64,000 bases of DNA from Humibacillus xanthopallidus (lineage in GTDB: Bacteria; Actinomycetota; Actinomycetes; Actinomycetales; Dermatophilaceae): NCBI RefSeq assembly GCF_006717145.1, contig NZ_VFQF01000002.1, positions 1,364,001 through 1,428,000 on the forward strand, written 5' to 3'. The notes beneath the pieces are model-generated. The model did not search any database. It had not been told where the DNA came from and was given only the letters and a program-made list of their open reading frames with translations. The stretch's first letter is position 1; the number at the start of each line of letters is the position of its first letter. The position numbers and the translations under genes are program-made. Shown in pieces: positions 25,051 through 33,871 of this stretch.

Positions 25051-26079
25051 TCAGCCGCCGAAGTGCGGGCGCAGGGTGCCGGCGAGGTCCTCGGGAGCGA
25101 GGTCGATCATCGCCTCGGCGTGCAACTTCTCGAAGTAGGTCACGTCGCTGCGATACATGGGCTCGGCGTTGCTCCGGCTGACGATCCGCAGCAGGGTCGA
25201 CCAGCGGTCGGACGGAGCCGGCCCGCCGCCGTAGAGCGCCCAGTTGAAGGACGTGAGAGACAGGTCCCGGTAGGTGCCGAAGACCCGCGACATCCCCTTG
25301 CCGAGGTCGGCGCAGTCGGCGTCGGTCAGCCGGTCGACGTCGCGGGAGCCGTCCACAACCGCCCACACCTCGTGGAAGCCGATCGGGGCGAAAGGCGTGA
25401 GGAACGAGACGCGGCCGATCCGGCCCACCCAACGGGGGCCACCCTGCTCCTGCGCCACCAGCTCGTCCCAGAACGACCCCTCGCCCGACGAGCCGTCGCG
25501 CCAGGCCGCCGACCGCTCGACGAGCAGTCGCTGCAGCGTCGTGCCGACGTCGTCGTGGGCCGACTGGGCGTGCGGGTGGATGAGCGAGCTCCCGCTCGGG
25601 GGAAGGTAGTTCGCGTTGATCGACGACCACATCGGGCGGATGCGGTGCAGGGCGCCGGTATACTCCACCAAGGCGCCGAGCAGGTCGCCGACCCGAGCGG
25701 GTGTGAGGTCCGGCAGGTCGAGGAAGTGCCGGGTTGTGTCATAGAGGCCGACCGACGAGAACTCCGAGTACGCAAGGACATTCGGCACGACGACGGCGTT
25801 GCCGCGCCGGATCCGGCCCTCCGGCGCGACCTCTGCCGGGAAGGTGCCCGTGGCGCGCTCGATCGTGCCGGCGCAGAACGGGCAGAACGGCGGGTCGGCC
25901 GTGAGGTCGGTGAGGTCGGGGCGCTCCGTCGGTGACAGCTTGGTGCCCGAGACGATGCGGGAGGTGTGCCCGGTGAGCGGGTCGACCCGGATGCTGAGCG
26001 GCACCTCGATGACGTTCGTGGGGTTCGTTAGCTCCGGCACGCGGGCGGTGATCCGGTGTTCGGTCATCTCGATGGCCAT
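25051..26079 (-). CDS. GalT-like HIT-superfamily protein (DUF4921-type)
   Basis: 342 aa. Zn-type pair Cys66/Cys69 (PFCPFC) and a nucleotidyl-transfer motif HPHAQ (His168-Gln172), close to the HPHGQ of galactose-1-phosphate uridylyltransferase. The segment ANYLPPSGSSLIHPHAQ matches GalT-like enzymes. No galK or galE is nearby, so the substrate may not be galactose 1-phosphate. ATG 26079 is chosen because TACGCT ends 7 nt upstream, which suggests a leaderless message. First gene of a pair with DUF1294. Confidence 0.82.
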   Translation of the reverse strand: MAIEMTEHRITARVPELTNPTNVIEVPLSIRVDPLTGHTSRIVSGTKLSPTERPDLTDLTADPPFCPFCAGTIERATGTFPAEVAPEGRIRRGNAVVVPNVLAYSEFSSVGLYDTTRHFLDLPDLTPARVGDLLGALVEYTGALHRIRPMWSSINANYLPPSGSSLIHPHAQSAHDDVGTTLQRLLVERSAAWRDGSSGEGSFWDELVAQEQGGPRWVGRIGRVSFLTPFAPIGFHEVWAVVDGSRDVDRLTDADCADLGKGMSRVFGTYRDLSLTSFNWALYGGGPAPSDRWSTLLRIVSRSNAEPMYRSDVTYFEKLHAEAMIDLAPEDLAGTLRPHFGG

Positions 26080-26086
26080 GCCTCGC

Positions 26087-26092
26087 AGCGTA
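26087..26092 (-). promoter_or_regulatory. Candidate leaderless promoter -10 of the GalT-like gene
   Basis: TACGCT on the minus strand, then 7 nt, then ATG 26079. TANNNT form; no other promoter-like element seen. Confidence 0.55.
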
Positions 26093-26160
26093 GCCACGAC
26101 CCGTCGCGGGCAGACGACAACCGACCACTCTCGCGCAGCCCGTGGCCCGCGCGCATCCTC

Positions 26161-27405
26161 TCACCGCCGACTCGACAGCCCCGTCCCAGGAGCCGACAGG
26201 GCGATGACGAGCTCACGCACGACCGCGGGGTCGGCGAGGCTGTCACCGAAGAGCTCGCGCACCTGCCCCATCCGGTAGCGGACCGTCTGTGCGTGCACGT
26301 GCAGCTCGGCCGCCACCTCGTCGCGGCGCCCTTGGTGGAGCAGCCACGACAGCAGGGTCTCGGCGAGCCGGTCGCGGGTTGCCGGCTGCAGGTCCGCGAG
26401 CGGCTCGAGCACCTGGCCGCGCAGATCGGCCAACGCGTCGGGGTCGGCCGTCAGGACGAGGTCGGCCAGGTGGCGCTCGCTGTCGACGGGCTCACCGCCA
26501 CGCGGCGCCCGGTGGAGCGCGAGGGCGCGCGCGGCCCGGTCGAAGGACGACCGCGCGTCGATCCACGGACGGGGCGGACCGCATACGGCATGGCGACCCG
26601 AGAGCGCGCGCAGCAGGTGGCGTCGCCCCGGCCCGTCCGCGTCGGGGACGAGCAGGAGCGTGAGCGGGTGGTCGGGATCGACGTCCTCGATTCCCTGGAG
26701 GTCCTCGCCCACGACGAGGGTGTCGGCGCTGAGCGGCGCGAGCGCGCGTCGGGCCTCGGCCGCGGGCAGCAGCACCGCGGTGAGCGAGGTCGGGGGAGGC
26801 CACTCGGCCCGCGCTGCGGCAGCGGTCAGCACGTCTGCGCCGGCCCCGGCGAGCAGCTGCTGGCCGAGGCGCTCGCGGTAGCGGTCGCGGACCCGCCCGC
26901 TCGTCGTCAGCTCGTCGGTGTGGCCGGCGACGCTCGCCGCAGACAGCTCGTCGATGTAGGCGAAGAGGAGCTCGGCGAACTTCGCCATCGTCGTCGCCGG
27001 CATGCCCGCCTCCGCGGCCGTCCGGGCGAGCTCGCGCCACGACACCCGGGCCCCGACGCGGTATGCCGCGAGCAGGCTGTCCATCGAACGTCCGCCCCGC
27101 GCCTCCCCCCTTCCGAGCGCATAAGCGCCCTCGCGCGTCGGGCCGAGCGGTGTGCTGGGGTCGACGTCGCGACCACCGCCCGCGAGCTTGAGGAAGCCGG
27201 CGATCGCCATCTGCACTGCCTTCTCGATGGTGTCGCCGGCAGCACCTCCGAGCGCGCCTGCGTAGTCGGGGACCTCGTCGACGACGGCCGCCATCGTCGT
27301 CGTCGCGATGGCGGGGAGTCGTTCACGCAGGACGCGGAGCACCGCGTCGTCCATCTGGAGGGCCGCGGCCCCCCGAACTGTGGCGCTGGTCACCTTCGCA
27401 GCCAT
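26161..27405 (-). CDS. PucR/CdaR-type transcriptional regulator
   Basis: 414 aa from ATG 27405 with GGAGGGA 8 nt upstream. The C-terminal helix-turn-helix (RRDEVAAELHVHAQTVRYRMGQVRELFGDSLADPAV) is the PucR-type HTH. The N-terminal half (~15-180) looks like a helical RsbRD/globin-like sensor region (GEARGGRSMDSLLAAYRVGARVSWRELAR). The 86-bp intergenic region to the divergent reductase-desaturase genes suggests that it controls them. The effector is unknown; a fatty acid or lipid signal would fit the neighbours. Confidence 0.88.
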   Translation of the reverse strand: MAAKVTSATVRGAAALQMDDAVLRVLRERLPAIATTTMAAVVDEVPDYAGALGGAAGDTIEKAVQMAIAGFLKLAGGGRDVDPSTPLGPTREGAYALGRGEARGGRSMDSLLAAYRVGARVSWRELARTAAEAGMPATTMAKFAELLFAYIDELSAASVAGHTDELTTSGRVRDRYRERLGQQLLAGAGADVLTAAAARAEWPPPTSLTAVLLPAAEARRALAPLSADTLVVGEDLQGIEDVDPDHPLTLLLVPDADGPGRRHLLRALSGRHAVCGPPRPWIDARSSFDRAARALALHRAPRGGEPVDSERHLADLVLTADPDALADLRGQVLEPLADLQPATRDRLAETLLSWLLHQGRRDEVAAELHVHAQTVRYRMGQVRELFGDSLADPAVVRELVIALSAPGTGLSSRR

Positions 27406-27491
27406 GGACTGTTCCCTCCGCACAAGAGTTCCCGGAAGCTTCACGCTTGGCGGTCAGGATATTACCCTTGCCTGTCAGTCATGCTGAAGAC

Positions 27492-28634
27492 ATGAGCCTG
27501 ACCGCACCCTCCACCCGACCGGACCGACCGTCGCTGCGCCGACGACTGGTCAGGCTCGCCGAGCGTGCGACCACGCCGCTGCTGCCGGCCGACTACCTCG
27601 ACCTCTTCGACCCGCTGCGTCCGGGCGCCGACCTGCGCGGGCGCATCGTCGAGGTCCACCCCGAGACGGCCGACGCCGCCACGATCGTCATCCGACCGGG
27701 CGCCGACTGGGCTGGTCACGTGCCCGGGCAGTACGTCCGCATCGGGGTCGACGTCGACGGCATCCGCCAGTGGCGGGCCTACTCGCTCACCCACGGCCCG
27801 CGCCCCGACGGCAACATCTCCATCACCGTCAAGGCGGTGCCCGGCGGCCTCGTCAGCACCCACCTCGTGCGCGAGTCGCGCCCCGGCACGCTCGTGCACC
27901 TCGAGCAGGCCCAGGGCGAGTTCGTGCTGCCCACCGACGGAGGCAAGTTCCTCTTCGTCACCGCCGGCTCCGGCGTCACTCCCGTCATCGGGATGCTGCG
28001 CAACCTCTTCCCCGTCGCTGACGGCGGCGTCGTGCGCCTCGCCCGCGCGACGGCATACGACATCGTCGTCGTGCACGTCGCACCGAGCGAGCCCGACTCG
28101 ATCTTCATCGCCAATCTTCGCGCGCTCGACGACGCCGGGCTGATCCGCCTCGTCGCCCGCTACGACGACGAGCACGGCGTGCTCGACGTCGCCGACCTCG
28201 AGACCCTCGTGCCGGACCTGCACGAGCGCGCCACTCTCGCCTGCGGTCCCGGCGGCCTGCTCGACGCGCTCCAGGCCCACCACGACGCCCGCGGGCTCGA
28301 CCTGCTCACCGAGCAGTTCCGCGTCACGACGCTCGTCGTCGGCGAGGGCGGCACCGTCGACTTCACCGGATCTGGCTCCGGCTCGGTCACGACGGTCGAC
28401 GCCGACGGCGCGACTCCCATCCTCGACGCCGCCGAGGCGGCCGGTGTGCTGATGCCGTCCGGGTGCCGGATGGGCATCTGCTTCGGCTGCGTCCTGCCGC
28501 TCAAGGAGGGCGCCGTGCGCGACCTGCGCACCGGCGCCGTCACGACGGCCACCCCCGGCGAGACCGAGGGCAGCGGCGTGCCGATCCAGACGTGCATCTC
28601 CGCCGCCGCCGGCCCCTGCGTCATCGACCACTGA
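27492..28634 (+). CDS. Ferredoxin-fused flavin oxidoreductase supplying the desaturase
   Basis: 380 aa from ATG 27492. Domain order: FAD-binding barrel (RAYSLTH at ~95), NAD(P)H-binding domain (FVTAGSGVTPVIGML; ATLACGPGGLLDAL), then a C-terminal plant-type [2Fe-2S] ferredoxin with Cys325, Cys330, Cys333 and Cys368 (GCRMGICFGC ... TC). It resembles M. tuberculosis Rv3230c, which feeds electrons from NADPH to the acyl-CoA desaturase DesA3. The desaturase gene follows 91 nt later. TTGCCT and TATTAC-like elements lie in the 86-bp gap to the PucR gene, but I could not fix a promoter. Confidence 0.93.
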   Translation: MSLTAPSTRPDRPSLRRRLVRLAERATTPLLPADYLDLFDPLRPGADLRGRIVEVHPETADAATIVIRPGADWAGHVPGQYVRIGVDVDGIRQWRAYSLTHGPRPDGNISITVKAVPGGLVSTHLVRESRPGTLVHLEQAQGEFVLPTDGGKFLFVTAGSGVTPVIGMLRNLFPVADGGVVRLARATAYDIVVVHVAPSEPDSIFIANLRALDDAGLIRLVARYDDEHGVLDVADLETLVPDLHERATLACGPGGLLDALQAHHDARGLDLLTEQFRVTTLVVGEGGTVDFTGSGSGSVTTVDADGATPILDAAEAAGVLMPSGCRMGICFGCVLPLKEGAVRDLRTGAVTTATPGETEGSGVPIQTCISAAAGPCVIDH

Positions 28635-28725
28635 CGGCCCACTCCACCCCCAGACCGAACCATCGAGACCCCGTGACCCCGCGACCGCTCGCGGACACCC
28701 GCTCCACCACGACGTGAGGAACCCC

Positions 28726-29895
28726 ATGACCGTCCTGCAGAAGAAGGCCCACAACCCCATCGGCCACCTGACGCCCGAGGACATCGAGCAGCTCGGTGTC
28801 GAGCTCGACGCCATCCGGCAGTCGGTGATCGACACCCGCGGCGCCGACGACGCGGCATACATCCGCAAGGTCATCGACGCCCAGCGCAAGCTCGAGCTCG
28901 GCAGCCGCGCCATCCTGCTCATCTCGATGTTCCCGCCCGCCTGGGTCGTCGGCACGGCCGGCCTCGCGGTCGCCAAGATCATCGAGAACATGGAGATCGG
29001 TCACAACGTCATGCACGGCCAGTGGGACTGGATGCGTGACCCCAAGATCCACTCGACGACGTGGGAGTGGGACAACGCGAGCCCCTCCGAGCAGTGGAAG
29101 CACTCGCACAACGAGCTGCACCACACCTACACGAACGTCATCGGCAAGGACAACGACCTCGGCTACGGCATCATGCGCGTCGACGAGGACCAGCGGTGGG
29201 TGCCGTTCTACACCGCCCAGCCGCTCTGGAACTTCGTCAACGCCTGCTTCTTCGAGTACGGCATCGCGGCCTACGACCTCGAGCTCGGCAAGAACCTCGC
29301 CACCAAGGAGCGGCGCAACAACCCGGAGTTCCGGGCCCGCGCCAAGGTCACCCTGAAGAAGATCCGCAACCAGGTGACGAAGGACTACGTCATCCACCCG
29401 CTGCTGTCGGGCCCGTCCTTCCTCAACACGATCGCCGCCAACGCGACCGCCAACCTCGTCCGCAACATCTGGACCCACTCGGTCATCATGTGCGGCCACT
29501 TCCCCGAGGGCGTCGAGACCTTCGAGCGCAAGTCGATCGTGGGGGAGACCCGCGGTGAGTGGTACCTGCGCCAGATGCTCGGCTCGGCCAACATCAGCGG
29601 CAGCAAGGCCATGCACTTCATGACCGGCAACCTCAGCTTCCAGATCGAGCACCACCTCTTCCCCGACCTGCCGAGCAACCGCTACCAGGAGATCGCCCCG
29701 CAGGTGCAGGCGCTCTTCGCGAAGTACGGCCTCACCTACACGACGGGTTCGCTTCCGCGACAGGTGGCCTCGGCGTGGAAGAAGGTCATCCGGCTCTCGC
29801 TGCCCAACGACTTCGGCCGCAAGGCGCGGGCCAAGGTGCTGCCGCTGCTGCCTGTGACGCCGCGGAGCGAGGCCGGGTCGCGCGCTGCCGCCTGA
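28726..29895 (+). CDS. Membrane fatty-acid (acyl-CoA) desaturase
   Basis: 389 aa from ATG 28726 with GAGGA upstream. Three His boxes that bind the di-iron centre are complete: HNVMH (93-97), HSHNELHH (126-133) and EHHLF (His309-310). A further His in the third region (IWTHSVIMCGHFP) is typical. Hydrophobic segments lie around 58-82 and near 240. It probably inserts a double bond in stearoyl- or palmitoyl-CoA, as DesA3 (Rv3229c) does with its reductase partner. Ends at a strong hairpin. Confidence 0.95.
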   Translation: MTVLQKKAHNPIGHLTPEDIEQLGVELDAIRQSVIDTRGADDAAYIRKVIDAQRKLELGSRAILLISMFPPAWVVGTAGLAVAKIIENMEIGHNVMHGQWDWMRDPKIHSTTWEWDNASPSEQWKHSHNELHHTYTNVIGKDNDLGYGIMRVDEDQRWVPFYTAQPLWNFVNACFFEYGIAAYDLELGKNLATKERRNNPEFRARAKVTLKKIRNQVTKDYVIHPLLSGPSFLNTIAANATANLVRNIWTHSVIMCGHFPEGVETFERKSIVGETRGEWYLRQMLGSANISGSKAMHFMTGNLSFQIEHHLFPDLPSNRYQEIAPQVQALFAKYGLTYTTGSLPRQVASAWKKVIRLSLPNDFGRKARAKVLPLLPVTPRSEAGSRAAA

Positions 29896-29916
29896 CCTGC
29901 TCCGCGCTCGACTCCG

Positions 29917-29949
29917 CGAGGGGGTGTCTCCGACGGAGGCGCCCCCTCG
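29917..29949. terminator. Bidirectional terminator hairpin
   Basis: CGAGGGGGTGTCTCC and GGAGGCGCCCCCTCG pair as a 15-bp stem (two G-U pairs on the plus-strand RNA) with a 3-nt loop, between the convergent desaturase and hydrolase genes. Confidence 0.8.
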
Positions 29950-29954
29950 GCACG

Positions 29955-30845
29955 TCAGCTCGCCGACTCGGTGACCTCGTGGCCGTGACCCTCGCTGGGC
30001 CCTGAGGTCCGGATGAAGTCGCGGATGAGATCGGCGAAGCGCTCCGGGTCGTCGAGGTGGGGGTAGTGCCCCGCGCCCTCGAAGATCTCGACCCGGCAGC
30101 CCGGGATGGACTCTTGGGCCCGCGCGGCGTGCGAGACCGGGATGACCATGTCGTTGGTGCCCCAGACGACGAGGACCGGGATGTCGACGAGGTCGGGGAG
30201 GTAGTCGTGGGCGGTGATGCTCTGGCCCCGCGCGTCGATGACGGCCCGCGTCGTGGCCAGGAAGGCTCGCCGGCTGTCGGCGTCGCTCAACCGGGCAAAC
30301 CCCTCCCACACGGCGCGCATGTCGTTGCTCGCCCGCCAGCCCGCCTTCGCCAGGGTCCTGCCGACGGTCTCGACCTTGCCGCGGACCCACCCTGACGCGA
30401 GCGCGGGCAGGACCCACTCCGCCCCGGGCAGGGTGGCCGCCCGCAGCGCCGGGATGACCTCGGGGCCGAGGCCGCCGCTGCCGACGAGCACGAGGCGCTC
30501 GACGCGCTCCGGGAAGAGGTAGCAGAACTCGAGCGAGATCCCGCCGCCGAGGGAGTGCCCGACGAGGGTCACGCGCTCGATGCCGAGGCGGTCGAGGAGG
30601 TCGCGCAGGGTGGCGGCGTGCGCCCCGAGCGAGTAGTCGCCTGCCGGGTTCGCGGAGGCGCCGTGGCCGAAGAGGTCCGGCACGATGACCCGGTTGCGGT
30701 CATCGAGCCGGTGGATGAGGTGCGCCCAGTTCGTGTGCGAGCCGAGCAGGCCGTGCACGAAGAGCACGGCATCGCCGTCGCCGCTCTCCACATACGACAG
30801 CGAATGGCCCCGCAGCGAGATCACGTGGGGAGTCAGCGGCGTCAC
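29955..30845 (-). CDS. Alpha/beta hydrolase
   Basis: 296 aa from GTG 30845 with GAGGAGG upstream; the longer in-frame extension looks non-coding. Oxyanion motif FVHGLLGSHTNW, nucleophile GHSLGGGISLEF, acid Asp in VVWGTNDMVIP and His in EGAGHYPHLDD. Resembles haloperoxidase- or meta-cleavage-type hydrolases; substrate unknown. Single gene, convergent with the desaturase. Its 338-bp upstream gap (30846-31183) contains a terminator for the next operon and no other supported gene. Confidence 0.88.
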   Translation of the reverse strand: MTPLTPHVISLRGHSLSYVESGDGDAVLFVHGLLGSHTNWAHLIHRLDDRNRVIVPDLFGHGASANPAGDYSLGAHAATLRDLLDRLGIERVTLVGHSLGGGISLEFCYLFPERVERLVLVGSGGLGPEVIPALRAATLPGAEWVLPALASGWVRGKVETVGRTLAKAGWRASNDMRAVWEGFARLSDADSRRAFLATTRAVIDARGQSITAHDYLPDLVDIPVLVVWGTNDMVIPVSHAARAQESIPGCRVEIFEGAGHYPHLDDPERFADLIRDFIRTSGPSEGHGHEVTESAS

Positions 30846-31048
30846 GACGCCTCCTCGGGTCGGTTGGGCTCCTCTTTCGAGGCTATCCCCACGGCGGCGG
30901 TGCGCCCCCTCGTTCCGTCCGTGTCCTTCACCACGCGCCCGCCTCCCTCGCGGTGTCGAGGCGCTGTGGCAGTCACGACGACAGGCTGCTGAAAGTTCTT
31001 TGTCACGAGCTGTAACGACTCCGTCCGCCCGCACGATGGAGGGGGTGA

Positions 31049-31086
31049 AGAGGCGCCACTCGGACCCCCGAGCGAGTGGCGCCTCT
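31049..31086. terminator. Terminator hairpin downstream of the FadR-Cache operon
   Basis: AGAGGCGCCACTCG and CGAGTGGCGCCTCT are perfect 14-bp arms around a 10-nt loop, ~100 bp after the Cache-like gene stop on the minus strand. Between it and that stop, ACGGCATACG (31109-31118) and CGTATGCCGT (31164-31173) form another inverted pair. Confidence 0.7.
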
Positions 31087-31183
31087 CCTCACGTCCGGAC
31101 CCGGCCAGACGGCATACGGCCCTCGTGGTTGTGCACGGCCGCCGTGCCGGCCCTGCCATCGGGCGTATGCCGTGGGCGCGCGC

Positions 31184-31915
31184 TCAGCGCGGCGTCAGGA
31201 CGACGAACGGCAGGGTGTCGCACGGTGTCGCTCGCCAGTCCGGTGAGGCGTCGGCAGCGCCGGCGCGCCACGCCTCGAGGGGGAGGTCGCGCACGAGGTC
31301 GCCCGTGACCCAGGCCGGGTCCGACGAGGTGACGACGCGGCCGGCGGCGTTGACGAGGACGCAGCCCCGCTCGACACCCTCCATGACGTCGAGCAGGTGC
31401 TCCTCGAACCACGCCACGAGCACGTCGAGGCCCACGACCCCCGCGAACGTCCCCCTCGCGACGAGCGGTTGGGTGAAGGTCAGCGTGTACTGGTCGGTGC
31501 AGAGGTAGTCGACGTAGGGCCCGGTCACGTGTCGGCCGCCGGTCTCGAACGGCTTTGTGTACCAAGGCAGCTCGGTGTAGTCGCGGAAGCCCACGGCCCG
31601 CGGGTCGGTCTCTGCGGCCAGCTTGGCGATCGTCGCCGCTCCGCCGCGGGACTCGACGGTCCACCACTCGAGCCAGTAGGCGGCGTCGGCGAGGACGCCG
31701 GGTGCCATGACCGCGCCGGCGCCCGCGATCGGCGTCGTCGGGTCGGCGAGGAGGGCGCGGCACCGCTCCTCGATGTCGAGGTCGGCGCGGCGGGGAGCGT
31801 CGCCGGAGAGGTTCTCGGCGAGGCGCGCTCCGAGCTCTTCCAGCTGCTCGAAGAGCCGCGCGCCGAAGTCCGCGACCCAGCCGGCCACGTCGGTCGCCGT
31901 CGTCGTGGTCGTCAT
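31184..31915 (-). CDS. Cache-like sensor domain protein without membrane anchor
   Basis: 243 aa from ATG 31915. The central part (TDPRAVGFRDYTELPWYTKP... GPYVDYLCTDQYTLTFTQPLVARGTFAGVVGLDVLVAWFEEHLLD) has the pattern of double-Cache ligand-binding domains usually seen outside the membrane in chemoreceptors. No signal peptide or membrane span is visible, so it would be cytoplasmic. Its start overlaps the end of the FadR-type regulator by 4 nt, which ties it to that regulator. It may sense the substrate of the divergent polyamine-type importer. This domain call is by eye. Confidence 0.7.
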   Translation of the reverse strand: MTTTTTATDVAGWVADFGARLFEQLEELGARLAENLSGDAPRRADLDIEERCRALLADPTTPIAGAGAVMAPGVLADAAYWLEWWTVESRGGAATIAKLAAETDPRAVGFRDYTELPWYTKPFETGGRHVTGPYVDYLCTDQYTLTFTQPLVARGTFAGVVGLDVLVAWFEEHLLDVMEGVERGCVLVNAAGRVVTSSDPAWVTGDLVRDLPLEAWRAGAADASPDWRATPCDTLPFVVLTPR

Positions 31916-32679
31916 CGGCGCCTCCGCGATCGGGCGACGCGGTGCAGGGACTTGACCGCGTCGAAGAGCTCTCGCACATGATCCTCCGCGCGGGCCCGCG
32001 CCGTCACGGGTTCGCCGAGGGACACGGCCTCGACGATCGCGCCGTGCGGGTCGGCCTGCCGCAGCGCCCCCCATCCCTCGCCGGCCTCCGCGTCGGCGAG
32101 CCAGAGGACGGGCCCGATCTCACGCTGGAGCACCATCTCCTCGCGGGTCAGGCGCGCCGACTGCGCCGTCGCGGCGAGCTCGAGGTGGAAGGTGCCCTCG
32201 TGCCGCGGTATGCCGCTCGGGTCCTCGAGCGCCGGTCGCGCGGTCGCGAGCCGTCGCAGCCTCGCGACGTCGTCGGGGTCGGCGCGGCCGGCAGCGAGGG
32301 CCGCGCAGTGCCCGCTGATGGCGCAGTAGTGGTCGGCGAGGTCGCGCAGCTCGCCGAGGCCGACGCGTGAGAGCCGGGAGAGCAGGGCGGCCCGGCCACC
32401 GTCCCTCGGAGCCTTGACGAACGACCCGCCACCGCGTCCCCGGCGCGTGACGATGAGGTCGTCGTCGCGCAGGCCGCCCAGGGCCTCCCGCACGGTGACG
32501 GTCGCGACACCGAAGCGGTCGGCGAGGTCGCTCTCGGGCGGGAGCATGCTCCCGTCGGGCAGCAGGCCGAGCATGATGGCCTCGCCGAGCCGGCGCCGGA
32601 CGGTCTCCGCGCGGCCCTCGACGGGCAGCGGGGCGAACACGGCGGCATACGGCCCGAGGGGCAACGACCGGTCCGCCAT
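31912..32679 (-). CDS. FadR/GntR-family transcriptional regulator
   Basis: 255 aa from ATG 32679 with GGAGG upstream. The N-terminal winged helix (RRRLGEAIMLGLLPDGSMLPPESDLADRFGVATVTVREALGGLRDDDLIVTRRGRGGGSFV) is a typical GntR domain, here starting at ~25 after a short leader. The C-terminal helical domain (~95-240) is FCD-like with candidate metal-binding residues in DLADHYCAISGHC and EGTFHLELA. The gene overlaps the Cache-like gene and is divergent from the ABC importer at 32781. A palindrome in the shared promoter is its likely site. Confidence 0.9.
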   Translation of the reverse strand: MADRSLPLGPYAAVFAPLPVEGRAETVRRRLGEAIMLGLLPDGSMLPPESDLADRFGVATVTVREALGGLRDDDLIVTRRGRGGGSFVKAPRDGGRAALLSRLSRVGLGELRDLADHYCAISGHCAALAAGRADPDDVARLRRLATARPALEDPSGIPRHEGTFHLELAATAQSARLTREEMVLQREIGPVLWLADAEAGEGWGALRQADPHGAIVEAVSLGEPVTARARAEDHVRELFDAVKSLHRVARSRRRR

Positions 32680-32709
32680 GGAGCCTCCGCATCAGTTTCG
32701 ACGAATCCC

Positions 32710-32738
32710 TTGCGCTTAAACATATGGACCCATACCTT
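32710..32738 (+). promoter_or_regulatory. Candidate promoter of the polyamine-type importer
   Basis: TTGCGC (32710-32715) and TACCTT (32733-32738) are 17 bp apart, in the most A/T-rich stretch of the region, ~45 nt upstream of ATG 32781. An ATG at 32724 lies inside this element, so I reject it as a start. Confidence 0.5.
32723..32734. promoter_or_regulatory. Candidate FadR-type operator
   Basis: TATGG-AC-CCATA, a perfect 5+5 palindrome between the -35 and -10 boxes of the importer promoter. A regulator bound here would block RNA polymerase. The divergent FadR gene is the obvious candidate. Confidence 0.5.
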
Positions 32739-32780
32739 TTGCGTCCAGAGGTAAGAGATCGCACGTCGTCGAGGAGAACC

Positions 32781-33860
32781 ATGGCAGAGCGGACAGGGCC
32801 GGCAGGGTCGGGCACCCCGGCCATCAGGCTCACGTCGCTGCGCAAGGAGTTCGCCGGCACGCCCCCCGTGGTGGCCGTCGACGACGTCGACCTCGACGTG
32901 CGCTCGGGGGAGTTCTTCTCGATGCTCGGACCGTCCGGCTCCGGCAAGACGACGGTGCTGCGCATGATCGCCGGCTTCGAGGAGCCGACCTCGGGCCACA
33001 TCGAGCTCGCCGGCGCCGACGTCACGAAGAAGCAGGCGTTCGACCGCGACGTCAACACGGTCTTCCAGGACTACGCCCTCTTCCCCCACATGTCGGTCGC
33101 CGAGAACGTCGAGTACGGCCTGCTCGTCAAGAAGGTGAGCCGCCCCGAGCGTCGCACCCGCGTCGCCGAGGCCCTCGAGCAGGTGCGGCTCGGCGACCAC
33201 GGCAAGCGCAAGCCCTCGCAGCTCTCGGGCGGCCAGCGCCAGCGTGTGGCCCTCGCCCGCGCCCTCGTCAACCGGCCCACGGTGCTGCTCCTCGACGAGC
33301 CCCTCGGAGCCCTCGACCTCAAGCTGCGCGAGCAGATGCAGGTCGAGCTCAAGGGCATCCAGCGCGACGTCGGCATCACCTTCCTCTTCGTCACGCACGA
33401 CCAGGAGGAGGCGCTGACCCTCTCTGACCGCGTCGCCGTGTTCCACGCCGGCCGCATCGAGCAGGTCGGCACCGCGCGCGAGGTCTACGAGAGCCCCGCC
33501 TCCGCCTTCGTCGCCGGCTTCGTCGGCACGTCCAACCTGCTCGCCGGCGACGCCGCGCGAGCCGTCATCGGCCGGGAGGGATCGTTCGCGATCCGCCCGG
33601 AGAAGCTCCTCATCGCTCCCGCGGGGGACACGCAGCGGGGCGATGGGCTCATGGGGGCCGAGGCGGTGCTCGAGGAGGTCGTCTACGGCGGCCCCGTCAC
33701 GCGCTACGTCGTCGCACTCGACGCCGGCGCGCGACTCACCGCCCTCGAGCAGAACACCGGAGCAAGCCAGGCCGCAGCCCACCTGCGTCGTGGTGAGCGT
33801 GTCCGGATCCAGTGGAACCCGGAGCACGTCATCGACGTGCCCGAATCAGCAAGCAGATGA
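32781..33860 (+). CDS. ABC importer ATP-binding protein, spermidine/putrescine type
   Basis: 359 aa from ATG 32781 behind GAGGAGAA. Walker A GPSGSGKTT (~53-61), Q-loop VFQDYALFPH, signature LSGGQRQRVALARAL, Walker B VLLLDEPLGALD and the H-loop VTHDQEEA are complete. A C-terminal TOBE domain follows (~275-355). PotA-like, with the other importer genes directly downstream: binding protein, then two permeases. The substrate may be a polyamine, but relatives also take up opines, betaines or thiamine-like compounds. Confidence 0.94.
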   Translation: MAERTGPAGSGTPAIRLTSLRKEFAGTPPVVAVDDVDLDVRSGEFFSMLGPSGSGKTTVLRMIAGFEEPTSGHIELAGADVTKKQAFDRDVNTVFQDYALFPHMSVAENVEYGLLVKKVSRPERRTRVAEALEQVRLGDHGKRKPSQLSGGQRQRVALARALVNRPTVLLLDEPLGALDLKLREQMQVELKGIQRDVGITFLFVTHDQEEALTLSDRVAVFHAGRIEQVGTAREVYESPASAFVAGFVGTSNLLAGDAARAVIGREGSFAIRPEKLLIAPAGDTQRGDGLMGAEAVLEEVVYGGPVTRYVVALDAGARLTALEQNTGASQAAAHLRRGERVRIQWNPEHVIDVPESASR

Positions 33861-33871
33861 AGGAGACTGGC

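Noticed and set aside
32724-32780. ATG 32724 as start of the importer ATPase
   Set aside because: It lies inside the probable promoter; ATG 32781 has a strong ribosome site and matches the family N-terminus.
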